Source: Solemya velum gill symbiont
GTDB lineage: Bacteria > Pseudomonadota > Gammaproteobacteria > Chromatiales > Chromatiaceae
Assembly (NCBI RefSeq): GCF_000787395.1
Contig: NZ_JRAA01000003.1
Coordinates: 186,001 to 250,000 of the forward strand
Length of the DNA stretch: 64,000 nt
Direction of reading: 5' to 3'
Shown: positions 1 to 9,709 of the stretch, piece by piece
Layout: every line of letters starts with the position of its first letter
Numbering within the stretch: the stretch's first letter is position 1
Notes under the pieces: generated by a model
What the model was told of the DNA's origin: nothing
The model's database searches: none
What the model saw: the letters and a program-made list of their open reading frames with translations, nothing else
Translations under genes and position numbers: made by a program

Positions 1-1
1 A

Positions 2-847
2 ATCACTAAACTGGACACGAACGAGGTCCTCGCTAGCGTCGATTCTGACTCTCTTGCAGGGGCTGATCTCAGGGAAATGGAATTACAGGGGGCAGATCTA
101 AGGGATGCTGATTTAACCGGTGCCAATCTAACAGGCGCAAATCTTGGTGGTTCAGACCTGCGTGGCGCTAATCTCTCCAGGACGATCCTGCGCGAGGCAA
201 ACCTGGGTCATTCAAACCTGGAAGGCGCCAACATGACTGCTGCACAGTTCGGCAGCGAGTTGCGTTCGACCGCGGCAAACCTTGAGTCCTGTAATCTCGC
301 TAATGCGAACCTGAGCCATGCAGATTTCAGACGCGTCATGATGAGCAATTCAAATCTGTCCAATTCGAGGCTTGAGGGAACTAACTTGAGTTATACAGAT
401 ATGCACTCAAGTGATCTCACCAATGTTTTTGCACAGGGCTGCAGGATGATCAAGTCCAATCTTTCAAACTCAAAACTGAATGATAGTGACTTCCGTGACA
501 GCCATCTGAATGGAGCAATGTTTTTAGAGTCCGATCTCAGTAATATCAACCTGGAAAGTGTCCGCAATGACGGTTTCAGCGTGATTAATCTTGCCAATTT
601 CGATGATGCAAATATGAAGGGTGCAAAAATGCGTAATGTGCTGGCTGAGGACTGCAGAATGCGAGGAACCAACCTGACTGATGCAGATTTAAGCCATGCC
701 GTCATGAGTGGCTCTATTCTCAGGCGCGCTATTGTTACAAACGCAAATTTTGATGATGTCGAATTGGCCACTGTCACAATGACATTCGCCAATTTTTCAC
801 AAGCACTGAATGCAGATATTCCATCCTACGTACGCGATTTACGATAA
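2..847 (+). CDS. Pentapeptide-repeat protein (5' end outside window)
   Basis: The reading frame is open from base 2 and the repeats already occur before the first ATG at 77, so the gene starts upstream of the window and this is its C-terminal part. Almost the whole product is built of A(D/N)LxX-type five-residue units, which fold as a right-handed quadrilateral beta-helix in known family members. The repeats become more degenerate (S/N-rich) in the middle. No signal peptide or membrane segment is visible in this part. Pentapeptide proteins include DNA-gyrase mimics and scaffolds, but nothing here fixes a function. It ends 84 bases before an RND pump gene. Confidence 0.85.
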   Translation: MTKLDTNEVLASVDSDSLAGADLREMELQGADLRDADLTGANLTGANLGGSDLRGANLSRTILREANLGHSNLEGANMTAAQFGSELRSTAANLESCNLANANLSHADFRRVMMSNSNLSNSRLEGTNLSYTDMHSSDLTNVFAQGCRMIKSNLSNSKLNDSDFRDSHLNGAMFLESDLSNINLESVRNDGFSVINLANFDDANMKGAKMRNVLAEDCRMRGTNLTDADLSHAVMSGSILRRAIVTNANFDDVELATVTMTFANFSQALNADIPSYVRDLR

Positions 848-931
848 TGGGCAAAATGCCCGTCGCGTATAGTTAGAATTACAAAAGTCGAGCAATCGTT
901 ACAGATTTAGTTCGTATAAAGGAGGTTCGTA

Positions 932-3900
932 ATGAAACTCCCTGAGAAGGTCCGAACACGACGGCCTGCACCCGGCCATCCGCCACAGCCTCATGAAGAG
1001 AAGGTCTCTCTCGGGCTGGCTGGAAATCTTGCGCGTACATTTATCACTTCTCCATTGTCACCGATGCTGCTTATTGCCAGCCTCTTCATTGGTATATTGG
1101 GACTGCTGTTTACGCCACGACAGGAAGATCCGGAAATATCGGTCCCAATGATCGATATATTTATTTCATATCCCGGGGTTTCCCCTCAGCAGGTCGCCAG
1201 CCTCGCTATTGATCCGCTTGAACGCATCATGAGTGATATTCCCGGGGTCAAGCATGTCTACTCTGCATCCGAGCGTGGCCAGGGCATGGTTACAGTACGT
1301 TTTAAAGTCGGAGAAAAACTCGGTCCTTCGATCGTCAAGGTTCATGACAAGCTCCAGTCAAACCTTGACAGGATTCCCCCCGGGGTATCGATGCCACTGG
1401 TGAAGCCCAAGGGAATTGATGATGTTCCAGTGGTGACAGTCACGCTCTGGTCTGAAGAGGTTGATGATTCAACGCTCAGAGTGCTGGCCACAGATGTTTT
1501 GCAGCGTCTCAAGGAAGTACCGAATACTGGTCAGGGATTTGTCGCAGGAGGGAGAAGTCAGCAGATTCGTATCGAAGTACTGCCTGAGCGCCTGGCAGGA
1601 TATAACATCAGTCTTGACCAGATAGCCAGAACCATTCGTGCAGCCAATGAAGAGAAAAGAGTAGGTACGATTGAAAAAAACACTTCGCATTTCACTATTA
1701 CCTCAGGCCATTTCCTGAAGAGTGGAGAGGAGGTCGGTCGACTCGTGATAGGTACGCATGATGGTGCCCCCATTTATGTTGCAGATATTGCAAACGTAGT
1801 CGACGGGGAAGAAGTGCCGACCAGGATGGTTAACTACTTCAGTGGCCCGGCAGGTAGCAGCGATAAGCTGACCGGGGTAGCACCGGCTGTCACAATTGCG
1901 ATTGCAAAAAAAGAGGGCACAAATGGTGTCACGGTAGCAGAGGATATCCTCGCGAAACTGGAATCGCTCAAAGGGCGTCTCGTTCCGGATAATATCAACG
2001 TGGAAATTACCCGCAACTACGGTAAGACAGCCAATGACAAGGTTAATGAACTTCTGACCTCACTGCTTGGTGCCGCTATTGCCGTGTCACTATTGTCCTG
2101 GATCACAATCGGCAGGAGGCCTGCAGTTGTTGTTATAACGATCATTCCGATTGTTATCCTTATCACCATCTGGTCTGCCTGGGTTATGGGCTACACAATT
2201 AACCGTGTCAGCCTGTTCGCACTGATTTTCTCCATCGGTATTCTTGTCGATGATGCAACCGTTGTGGTGGAGAATATATTCCGGCGTTGGCTGCATGATG
2301 GCGAGACTCGTATAGACACGGCAGTGGATGCGGTTCGAGAAGTCGGAAACCCCACGATTATTGCAACACTGACAGTCCTTTCGGCACTGCTGCCAATGGG
2401 TTTTGTCAGTGGCATGATGGGGCCCTACATGTTCCCTATACCTTTGTTCGGTTCTGTTGCGATGGCCTTTTCACTCTTTGCTGCCTTTGTTTTTACGCCG
2501 TGGTTTGCCTACAAGCTGCGCCCGAAAATGAATGCCCTGAACAAGGCTGCTATTCGTGAAGAAAAAACTCAGGATCTGATCGGTAACATCTTTCGTCCGG
2601 TGATCGAGCCGCTTATCCAGAGCAAGTTCAAAGGCCGCGTCTTCCTGGCTGTCATTGTTGTTCTGTTTTTTGCGGCCTGCTCGATGTTTTATACAAAGGC
2701 CGTGGCAGTCAAGATGCTGCCATTTGATAACAAGCCGGAATTTAACGTGGTGATCAATCTTCCTGAAGGAACGCCACTACCAACTACTGCAAGCTTTACC
2801 TTCAAGCTGGTCGATGCGCTGAAGGGCGTGGAAGAAATCACCGCGATGCAGAGCTACGTCGGTACTGTTTCACCATTCAATTTCAATGGCATGGTCAGGC
2901 ACTACTACTTGCGCATGCAGCCATGGCAGTCTGACATACAGGTCATGCTTCTTGATAAGGGAGATCGTGAACGTAGCAGCCACGAGATTGCTGAATCTGC
3001 ACGCGCCCTGTTAACACCTATTGCCGAGAAGGCGGGTGCGAAAATCGCCGTTGTCGAAATGCCGCCGGGACCACCCGTGCTGCAAACCATGGTAGCCGAG
3101 GTCTATGGCCCGGATGAGGAGACAAGGCGCCAGGTTGCACACGATATGGAACAGATGTTTATCGAGGCGCCAGGACTCGTTGATGTTGATACCTACATGG
3201 CGGATGCAAATGAACGCTGGCATTTCGAGGTTGATACTGAAAAGGTCACGCGCCTGGGCGTTGATGTAGAAACCATTAACAGAAATCTTGATATGGCGAT
3301 GGGTGGTTACATTCTTGGTGATGCCAAGCGGGGACGAGGGCTTGAGCCGACTCACCTGGTGATTGAACTGCCGCTGCACGTACGTTCCCAGCTACCCCGA
3401 TTGCACAACCTGCCTATTCCAACCAGTGCAGGTGGTACCGTCCCTTTAACTGAACTTGGACATTTCGTCAGTTTGCCCGAAGACCCCATTCTCTATCACA
3501 AGGACCTGCGTCCAATGGAGTATGTCGTGGGAGAGATGGAAGGCAAGCTTGGCGCGCCGATCTACGGCATCATGGCGGTGGAGGATCTGCTGGATCATTA
3601 CACCGCTCCGGATGGTGTTTCGATCAGCGGCACCATGATGGGTCCACCTGCTGATGATATGACGTCTGGCTTCGAGTGGAGTGGCGAATGGGTTGTCACC
3701 TACGAAACATTTCGAGATATGGGGCTTGCCTTTGCAGCTGCCCTTGTGCTGATTTTTATACTGTTGGTATGGGAGTTCGGCAATTTTATACACCCGGCCA
3801 TTATTATGGCACCGATTCCATTAACGCTCATCGGTATCATCCCGGGGCACTGGATAATGGATGCTGAATTTACCGCGACATCAATGATCGGATTTATCGC

Positions 3901-4252
3901 GCTTGCGGGAATCGAGGTGCGTAATTCAATCCTGTTGGTCGATTTTGCACGTAACGAGGTGCATCGTGGTACACATCATGTTGAGGCTGTGGTCACTGCT
4001 GGGCAGATTCGTATGCGGCCAATCTGGGTTACGGATTTGACCATGATGGCAGGAGCGGCTGCGATTATTCTCGATCCAATTTTTGAAGGCATGGCGATAT
4101 CACTGCTCTTTGGTCCTATCGTGGCAGTGCCACTGACCATGATTGTTGTTCCGCTTGGCTGTATTTCGGCCTGCAATGCATTTAAAGCAGACAGGCCAGC
4201 CGAAGATGATAATAACGGATATATCTGTGAGGTGGAAAACGACGGAGAATGA
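932..4252 (+). CDS. RND-family efflux transporter permease
   Basis: An inner-membrane proton-driven pump of the AcrB/MMPL type, 1106 aa, the usual length. The start follows a strong AAGGAGG site. After a cytoplasmic N-terminus of about 45 residues come TM1, a periplasmic pore domain, a TM bundle with the paired aspartates of TM4 (GILVDDATVVVEN), a second porter domain, and a C-terminal TM bundle. In TM10 the lysine usual in AcrB-type pumps seems to be arginine (GIEVRNSILLVDF), a conservative change. No membrane-fusion protein or outer-membrane channel lies beside it, so partners must be elsewhere. It converges on hypE with only 36 bases between. The substrate cannot be inferred. Confidence 0.9.
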   Translation: MKLPEKVRTRRPAPGHPPQPHEEKVSLGLAGNLARTFITSPLSPMLLIASLFIGILGLLFTPRQEDPEISVPMIDIFISYPGVSPQQVASLAIDPLERIMSDIPGVKHVYSASERGQGMVTVRFKVGEKLGPSIVKVHDKLQSNLDRIPPGVSMPLVKPKGIDDVPVVTVTLWSEEVDDSTLRVLATDVLQRLKEVPNTGQGFVAGGRSQQIRIEVLPERLAGYNISLDQIARTIRAANEEKRVGTIEKNTSHFTITSGHFLKSGEEVGRLVIGTHDGAPIYVADIANVVDGEEVPTRMVNYFSGPAGSSDKLTGVAPAVTIAIAKKEGTNGVTVAEDILAKLESLKGRLVPDNINVEITRNYGKTANDKVNELLTSLLGAAIAVSLLSWITIGRRPAVVVITIIPIVILITIWSAWVMGYTINRVSLFALIFSIGILVDDATVVVENIFRRWLHDGETRIDTAVDAVREVGNPTIIATLTVLSALLPMGFVSGMMGPYMFPIPLFGSVAMAFSLFAAFVFTPWFAYKLRPKMNALNKAAIREEKTQDLIGNIFRPVIEPLIQSKFKGRVFLAVIVVLFFAACSMFYTKAVAVKMLPFDNKPEFNVVINLPEGTPLPTTASFTFKLVDALKGVEEITAMQSYVGTVSPFNFNGMVRHYYLRMQPWQSDIQVMLLDKGDRERSSHEIAESARALLTPIAEKAGAKIAVVEMPPGPPVLQTMVAEVYGPDEETRRQVAHDMEQMFIEAPGLVDVDTYMADANERWHFEVDTEKVTRLGVDVETINRNLDMAMGGYILGDAKRGRGLEPTHLVIELPLHVRSQLPRLHNLPIPTSAGGTVPLTELGHFVSLPEDPILYHKDLRPMEYVVGEMEGKLGAPIYGIMAVEDLLDHYTAPDGVSISGTMMGPPADDMTSGFEWSGEWVVTYETFRDMGLAFAAALVLIFILLVWEFGNFIHPAIIMAPIPLTLIGIIPGHWIMDAEFTATSMIGFIALAGIEVRNSILLVDFARNEVHRGTHHVEAVVTAGQIRMRPIWVTDLTMMAGAAAIILDPIFEGMAISLLFGPIVAVPLTMIVVPLGCISACNAFKADRPAEDDNNGYICEVENDGE

Positions 4253-4288
4253 ATTTGACAGCGTTTTGACCGTGACTCTCTATATTGC

Positions 4289-5290
4289 CTAGCAGATTCT
4301 CGGTAGTGGATCGTCTTCCAGTTCTTCAAGTATGCGTTCTCCACCGATCTCGGTTTCGATAATGACTTGCCGAGTTGCTGTACTGATGTGACCGATGATT
4401 GCAGACTCTTCTCCGCCCTTTATATTTCGCCATGTCTGCAGCAGTGTGTCGGCACTCTCCGGATTAATGATCGCGACCACGCGCCCCTCGCAGGCGAGGT
4501 AAAGCGGATCATAGCCCAGCATGTCACACACGGCATGGACAGGGTCGCGTACAGGAATATCGGTCTCTATAAGCCTTACGCCCATGCCTGTCGCCCGGTT
4601 TAATTCTGTACAGACAGTAGCGAGACCACCACGAGTAGGGTCACGCATGAAGCGTAGGCCGGGAAACTCGTGGGCTGCACGGGTGAGATTCAGAACACTG
4701 GCAGCATCGGAGAGTATCTCTCCGTGCAGGCCAAACTCCTCCCTTGCCAGCATCACGGCAATACCGTGATCGCCAACCGGGCCGCTGACAAGAATGGCAT
4801 CTCCGTCATGAATGTTTTTCATCGATAGCAGGTGGCCATTACGGATGCCGATACCGGTTGTTGCCAGGTAGACACCACCACCTTCACCTCGGCGCAATAC
4901 CTTGGTATCACCAGCTACAATTTTCACATCGATTTCTGCGGCTGCCTCAGCCATTGATTTGATAATGCGCTCCAGTAATGCGACTTCCGTTCCCTCTTCT
5001 ATGAAGGCGTTGAGACTCAGGTACTTGGGTGTGGCACCGGAGACGGCGAGATCATTGGTCGTGCCATGGACTGCGAGTGAGCCGATATTGCCACCGGGAA
5101 ACTCCAGTGGCTGTACGGTAAAACCGTCAGTTGTGAAAAGCAGTTCATTGTTTTCAACAGTAATGGAAGCAGCATCGGCTTCTACATCAAGATCCGGATT
5201 GGCAAGATATTTTGCAAACAGCTCCTCGATCAGTTCGCGCATGTATCGGCCACCGTTGCCGTGTGCCAGTGAGATGTGGGTGTCCTGCAT
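4289..5290 (-). CDS. hypE: Hydrogenase maturation protein HypE (carbamoyl dehydratase)
   Basis: HypE converts the carbamoyl group that HypF places on its C-terminal cysteine into a thiocyanate, which supplies the cyanide ligands of the NiFe centre. The protein is 333 aa, normal for the family. It begins with the typical LAHGNGG motif, contains the AIRS/PurM-type nucleotide-binding motif GTTNDLAVSGA, and ends in PRIC, so the essential terminal cysteine is present. It is the last gene of the leftward hypC-A-B-D-F-E run and starts 44 bases after hypF stops. Confidence 0.97.
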   Translation of the reverse strand: MQDTHISLAHGNGGRYMRELIEELFAKYLANPDLDVEADAASITVENNELLFTTDGFTVQPLEFPGGNIGSLAVHGTTNDLAVSGATPKYLSLNAFIEEGTEVALLERIIKSMAEAAAEIDVKIVAGDTKVLRRGEGGGVYLATTGIGIRNGHLLSMKNIHDGDAILVSGPVGDHGIAVMLAREEFGLHGEILSDAASVLNLTRAAHEFPGLRFMRDPTRGGLATVCTELNRATGMGVRLIETDIPVRDPVHAVCDMLGYDPLYLACEGRVVAIINPESADTLLQTWRNIKGGEESAIIGHISTATRQVIIETEIGGERILEELEDDPLPRIC

Positions 5291-5334
5291 TATCTGTTCC
5301 TTATGTCCGGCTGCACTCTGTTTATAACTTGTAA

Positions 5335-7584
5335 CTATCTACCGCATCCATACTCGATAACCTGTCCGAAGCTGATGCCCGCATCGTTGACGGGTATACG
5401 TACCGGCAGGTGAACAGTGAAGTTCTCTTCTCTCAGCAGGGAGGCTGCCAGTTCGGTCAGTACGCGGTTCTGAAAAACGCCGCCGCTGAGGGTAACATGA
5501 CTCACGCCATGACGCTGACGGATCAGTTGTGCCTTGCGCAGCAGGGTATGTGCCAGCGATGCATGAAAAGTGGCGGCGCGCTGTGCCTGTTCAGTCGAGC
5601 TGTCCGTCATCACTGCAAGCAGCGGCTGCCAGTCAGCAACAAGCATATCGTTTGATTCGCTGATATCAAGGGGCACATGCGTTGCCTTGTGATTGGCAAG
5701 GGCCTCCAGCAGCATCGCTCCCTGTCCCTCGTAGCTTGCCACGCTGCAAACACCACTTAGTGCAGCGGCGGCATCGAAGAGGCGGCCAACTGAACTGCTG
5801 CTTGGTGCATTGATGCCCTGTTCCCAGGCCTTTCTGAGCAATGGATCCTTCTCGGGTATCTGCGGGTATGGGTGGCCGGATTGCCAGCACAGTGCAGCAG
5901 CGCTGCGCCATGGTTCCCGGGCGGCCTTGTCACCGCCGGGCAGGCGAAACGGTCTGAAGCTTGCCACGCGCTTCCAGGAGCCTGGTTTGCCGAGAAAAGT
6001 TTCACCACCCCACAGCGTCTCGTCAGCGCCTAAACCGATACCATCCCATGTAAAGGCGATCACCTCCTCATGGCAGTAAAATTCATAACTGGCCGAGGCA
6101 GCATGGGCGTGGTGATGCAGAACAGTATGAACAGGCAGATTTTGCTTTTCTGCCCAGCGTGATGCGGTGTAACCCGGATGCGTATCACAAATGAGCACCT
6201 CTGCCTTCACCTGGTAAAGTTGCTGTAAATCGGCAATGGTCTCTTCGAACACCTGCAGTGCACGTGCAGTATTCATCTCACCAATGTGCGGTGAAAGTAC
6301 AGCTCGCTTGCCCCATGCCAGTGTAATGACATTCTTCATTTGCGTACCAACTGCCAGTACGGGGTGTTCAAGGGTGAATGGCAAGGCGAGTTCAAAGGGT
6401 GCGGTTCCACGGCCAAGGCGGATGGGTCTTGGCATGCCCTCGCTGATGCGAAACACGGGGTCGTCCGCCGGACGTGCGATGGGGCGATTGTGATGCAGGA
6501 AGCGATCAGTGATATGGGCAAGGCGGCGTTCGACCTCGATACCATCTGTGAGTACCGGTTCACCACTGATGTTGGCAGAGGTTGCAACCAGTGGTGAAGC
6601 AAAGCTGTCCAGCAACAAGTGATGCAGCGGACTGTAGGGAAGCATAACGCCGATTTCCCCAAGTCCGGGTGCAAGTTGTGGAGAAAGTGCCGGTAACTTG
6701 TGTTTGTCGATCAGCAGGATCGGGCGACTGGGCTGGTTGAGAAAATCTGATTCATCTTGTTCCAGTGCCAGGCCATTGGTTTCGGCAGGGAGCATGACCG
6801 CCAGTGGCTTGTCTGGGCGCGGCTTGTTTCTACGCAGTTGCTTGATCACATCATCATTGGTTGCATCACAAACCAGGTGGTAACCGCCGATGCCCTTGAC
6901 TGCAACAACGGCTCCGGATTTTAAAGCCTCGACTGTCGCAGTAATCGCCTCATCATTCCCCTCGATGGTTTGTCCGGCACGGCAAAACTGAAGAGATGGG
7001 CCGCACACCGGGCAGGCGATCGGTTCAGCGTGGAAACGCCTACTATTCGGATTCTCGTACTCCTCCTTGCACGATTCACACAAGGGGAACGTTTTCATCG
7101 TGGTGTTGGGCCTGTCGTAGGGAAGGGCTTCGATCAGGGTATAGCGGGGTCCGCACTGGGTGCAGTTGATGAAAGGGTAGCGATAGCGCAGATCAGACGG
7201 ATTTTGCATCTCTGCAAGGCAGTCGTCACACAGATAGAGGTCTGTTGGCAGGCTGATCTCGGGATGCCCTGCATCCAGACTGTTCAGAATTTCAAAGCTT
7301 TCTGTTTGTTCACAAGCGACAGCTGTATCTGACTCCAGTTTCGGCTTCGCCAGCGGTGGGTGTTCTGTGAAAACAGCACTGAGGAAATCATTCTGTGCAC
7401 TGACCGGACCCTGCACATGGATTTCGACTATCCCGACACAATTTCTGACCCAGCCGGTGAGGCGGTGTTGAGTTGCAAGTCGATAGATAAAGGGGCGAAA
7501 GCCAACCCCCTGTACCTTGCCCGAAAGAGTGATTTTCCTGGCTGAGATATCAACAGGACCTGCAGCAGGGCGGTTATCAGGCAA
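5335..7584 (-). CDS. hypF: Carbamoyltransferase HypF
   Basis: HypF makes carbamoyl-adenylate from carbamoyl phosphate and passes the carbamoyl group to HypE. The frame is open far upstream into hypD, but homology begins only near 7540. A TTG at 7584, overlapping the hypD stop by 8 bases and preceded by a purine-rich AGAAGAGA stretch, gives 749 aa, the usual length. Domains are an acylphosphatase unit (GKVQGVGFRPF, residues 22-32), four CxxC zinc pairs (C119/122, 141/144, 169/172, 191/194), a YrdC-like domain (KGIGGYHLVCDA), and a Kae1-like domain with HHHAHAAS. The TTG start is inferred; no ATG fits. Confidence 0.93.
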   Translation of the reverse strand: MPDNRPAAGPVDISARKITLSGKVQGVGFRPFIYRLATQHRLTGWVRNCVGIVEIHVQGPVSAQNDFLSAVFTEHPPLAKPKLESDTAVACEQTESFEILNSLDAGHPEISLPTDLYLCDDCLAEMQNPSDLRYRYPFINCTQCGPRYTLIEALPYDRPNTTMKTFPLCESCKEEYENPNSRRFHAEPIACPVCGPSLQFCRAGQTIEGNDEAITATVEALKSGAVVAVKGIGGYHLVCDATNDDVIKQLRRNKPRPDKPLAVMLPAETNGLALEQDESDFLNQPSRPILLIDKHKLPALSPQLAPGLGEIGVMLPYSPLHHLLLDSFASPLVATSANISGEPVLTDGIEVERRLAHITDRFLHHNRPIARPADDPVFRISEGMPRPIRLGRGTAPFELALPFTLEHPVLAVGTQMKNVITLAWGKRAVLSPHIGEMNTARALQVFEETIADLQQLYQVKAEVLICDTHPGYTASRWAEKQNLPVHTVLHHHAHAASASYEFYCHEEVIAFTWDGIGLGADETLWGGETFLGKPGSWKRVASFRPFRLPGGDKAAREPWRSAAALCWQSGHPYPQIPEKDPLLRKAWEQGINAPSSSSVGRLFDAAAALSGVCSVASYEGQGAMLLEALANHKATHVPLDISESNDMLVADWQPLLAVMTDSSTEQAQRAATFHASLAHTLLRKAQLIRQRHGVSHVTLSGGVFQNRVLTELAASLLREENFTVHLPVRIPVNDAGISFGQVIEYGCGR

Positions 7585-8713
7585 GCGTCTCTTCTCTCTC
7601 TTCTTGTGCTGCTGGTTCTCGAATGCCGGCAGACCACCAGATGCGACAGGCGCCCTCGTCGGAGACCATGCAGGGTCCAATCGGGTTGCGTGGCTTACAC
7701 GCCGTGCCGAAGAGGCGGCACTGGTTGGGATAGAGCTTGCCGAGTACGACCTGGGCGCAGTCACAGCCCGGTGGCATTTCACCGGCGCGCTTGCGTGCAT
7801 CATCTGCATAGGTCGGAAATCTCTCTCTTGCATCGTGTGATCGATAGGCTTCAGCCAACTGGTAGCCGGATGCAGGGATGATGCCGATACCGCGCCAGTT
7901 GGCATCGACGACCTGCATGGTAGTAGCAAGATGCGCCTGGGCAGACTTGTTGCCTCCCGCTCGTACCAGTTGCGGGTAACAGTTGTCGAGAAAACAGCGT
8001 CCCTCAATGAGCTGGCGCAGAGTTGAGTACATGGCTGCCAGCAGGCTCTCAGGGGTGAAACCGGCAACAGCGGCAGGAATCTTGTGATCCTTGACCACAA
8101 ACTCCCACTCCTCGGGTCCCATTACGGTAGAGACATGACCTGGGGCGATCAGTGCATCGAAACCGGGCGTGCCGGAATCGAGCAGCATGGCAACAGCGGG
8201 CCATGTCAGGCGGCCCGAGAGAAGGATGGAAAGGTTGTCAGGTACGCCTTCGGCGAGCATGGCGGCAACCGGCGCCGTGGTGGTTTCAAAACCTGCAGCG
8301 AAAAAGACCACCTGTGTACCAGGATTGTCCCGTGCGATGGAGATTGCTTCCGTGGGTGAGGCGATAGGGCGAATGTCTGCGCCCTGTGCCTTTGCCTGTT
8401 CAAGCGTGCGTGCTTCGGCCTTGGCAACATTCACAGGGACGCGCAGCATGTCGCCAAAGGCAACCAGGATAATCTCTTCATGCAGTGCGAGCTGAATGGC
8501 CTCGAAGATATCCTCTTCCGGACAGATGCAGACGGGACAGCCGGGTCCCGGTACCAGTTCAATTGTATCGGGAAGCGCCTTGCGCAGACCGGCCATGGTG
8601 ATGGAGCGTTCATGACCGCCACAGACGTTCATGATCTTTATCGGCCGTCCATCAGCTTTATCAAGTGGCAGGGCACGAATACGCTCAAGCCAGGTTTTTG
8701 CGCTTGCGCTCAT
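7577..8713 (-). CDS. hypD: Hydrogenase maturation protein HypD
   Basis: HypD carries a 4Fe-4S cluster and, with HypC, is the scaffold on which the Fe(CN)2CO unit is assembled. The 378-aa product has CGGHE (residues 31-35), GPGCPVCxCP (56-65), and the C-terminal cysteine-rich region with PPGCDC, NQC, ACKPRNPIGPC and GAC. Length and motifs are complete. It begins 3 bases after the hypB stop codon and its end overlaps the proposed hypF start, so hypB, hypD and hypF are tightly coupled. Confidence 0.97.
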   Translation of the reverse strand: MSASAKTWLERIRALPLDKADGRPIKIMNVCGGHERSITMAGLRKALPDTIELVPGPGCPVCICPEEDIFEAIQLALHEEIILVAFGDMLRVPVNVAKAEARTLEQAKAQGADIRPIASPTEAISIARDNPGTQVVFFAAGFETTTAPVAAMLAEGVPDNLSILLSGRLTWPAVAMLLDSGTPGFDALIAPGHVSTVMGPEEWEFVVKDHKIPAAVAGFTPESLLAAMYSTLRQLIEGRCFLDNCYPQLVRAGGNKSAQAHLATTMQVVDANWRGIGIIPASGYQLAEAYRSHDARERFPTYADDARKRAGEMPPGCDCAQVVLGKLYPNQCRLFGTACKPRNPIGPCMVSDEGACRIWWSAGIREPAAQEEREETLA

Positions 8714-8716
8714 CTG

Positions 8717-9556
8717 TTATGAACTGTGGGCGTGACTGTGCGTGTGCTGATGTTCGTGCTCGTGTGTGTGGTGCTTGTGTTCTGATGCGACCGGGTGTGC
8801 TTCAAGATAACTTCTTCTCTCTGCCGCCTGTTGTGCGACCCAATCGGCCCAGTCAGACATGCCCTCACCACTTTTTGACGAGAGTTCGATGATGGGTGCA
8901 GTGCTGGCGATATCCTGCAGGTAGCGCCTGGTACGCTCGGTTTTGAAGTCGTCGAGGTAAGGTAGCAGATCCGTTTTACTGATCATGACAAGGTCGGCGC
9001 TGCGGAACATGACCGGGTATTTGGCCGGTTTGTCGTCACCTTCGGGCACTGACAGCAGGGCAACATTCTGATGCTGCCCGAGATCGAAGCTCGCCGGGCA
9101 CACAAGGTTGCCGACATTTTCGATAAAAACAACGTCGTATTCCGAGAGGTCGAGATTATGCAGTGCATCGTGGATCATGTGAGCATCAAGGTGGCAGGCA
9201 CTGCCGGTTGCAATCTGGATCGCTTTAACACCGTGCTTGCGAATACGCTCGGCATCATTCTCTGTTTCCAGGTCACCCTCGATAACTGCGATTCTCAGCT
9301 TCGGATCGAGTTGCTTGATTGATGCTTCAAGCAGGGCAGTCTTTCCTGCACCGGGTGAGGACATCAGGTTGATCGCGAGGACGTTGTGTGAGTCGAAGTG
9401 CTCACGGTTGTGGCTGGCCGTGTGGTCATTCTCGTGTAACAGGCTGTGCAGTACGGTCACTGCCTCGTTGCCGCTCTCGGTCTTGGCAAGCTTGCCACCG
9501 GGTCTGATCAGTTCTTCATTGCCGGGTGTGATATTACAACCGCAGGTGTTACACAT
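8717..9556 (-). CDS. hypB: Nickel-insertion GTPase HypB with a His-rich C-terminal tail
   Basis: HypB is a SIMIBI-class GTPase that, with HypA, delivers nickel to the large-subunit precursor. I use the ATG at 9556 because it gives the canonical MCxxCGC nickel-binding start and has GGAG upstream; a frame extension to 9586 adds ten unlikely residues. The Walker A motif SSPGAGKT lies at residues 66-73. A modest His cluster follows the N-terminal CxxCGC. The unusual part is the last 21 residues, where ten histidines fall within 18 positions, alternating with E, T, S or Q. Histidine stretches for nickel storage in HypB are usually near the N-terminus. Confidence 0.96.
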   Translation of the reverse strand: MCNTCGCNITPGNEELIRPGGKLAKTESGNEAVTVLHSLLHENDHTASHNREHFDSHNVLAINLMSSPGAGKTALLEASIKQLDPKLRIAVIEGDLETENDAERIRKHGVKAIQIATGSACHLDAHMIHDALHNLDLSEYDVVFIENVGNLVCPASFDLGQHQNVALLSVPEGDDKPAKYPVMFRSADLVMISKTDLLPYLDDFKTERTRRYLQDIASTAPIIELSSKSGEGMSDWADWVAQQAAERRSYLEAHPVASEHKHHTHEHEHQHTHSHAHSS

Positions 9557-9644
9557 GGTGTTCTCCGTAATAATTCGACCTGTCACTATGACTTCAAGTT
9601 GGCGTAACAGAATTCAGTACTATTATATCAGTCATGCCTTGTCC

Positions 9645-9709
9645 TGTAGGAGCGGCGCCTTCGCCGCGATTTTCTCCCTAGCTTGTAGGAGGGGCGTCCC
9701 CGCCGCGAT
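9645..9709. repeat. Two tandem REP-like palindromes between hypA and hypB
   Basis: Two copies (9645-9670 and 9684-9709) in the same orientation share TGTAGGAG and CCGCGAT ends around a GC-rich stem (CGGCG..CGCCG in copy 1, GGGGCG..CGCCCC-like in copy 2), spaced 39 bases start to start. The layout resembles gammaproteobacterial REP/BIME elements carrying a GTAGGAGCG-type head. Copy 2 lies inside the 3' end of hypA; copy 1 is intergenic. Such hairpins often affect mRNA stability between operon genes. Confidence 0.75.

Noticed and set aside
391-792. 133-aa frame antisense to the pentapeptide gene
   Set aside because: It is a shadow of the repeat codons with no ribosome-binding site and no recognisable domain.
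847-861. GGGC-AAAAT-GCCC hairpin after the pentapeptide gene
   Set aside because: Only a 4-bp stem with no T-run; not convincing as a terminator.
7585-8100. N-terminal extension of HypF of about 172 residues
   Set aside because: It overlaps hypD on the same strand, lacks similarity to HypF and would start in the middle of hypD; the TTG at 7584 gives the normal length.
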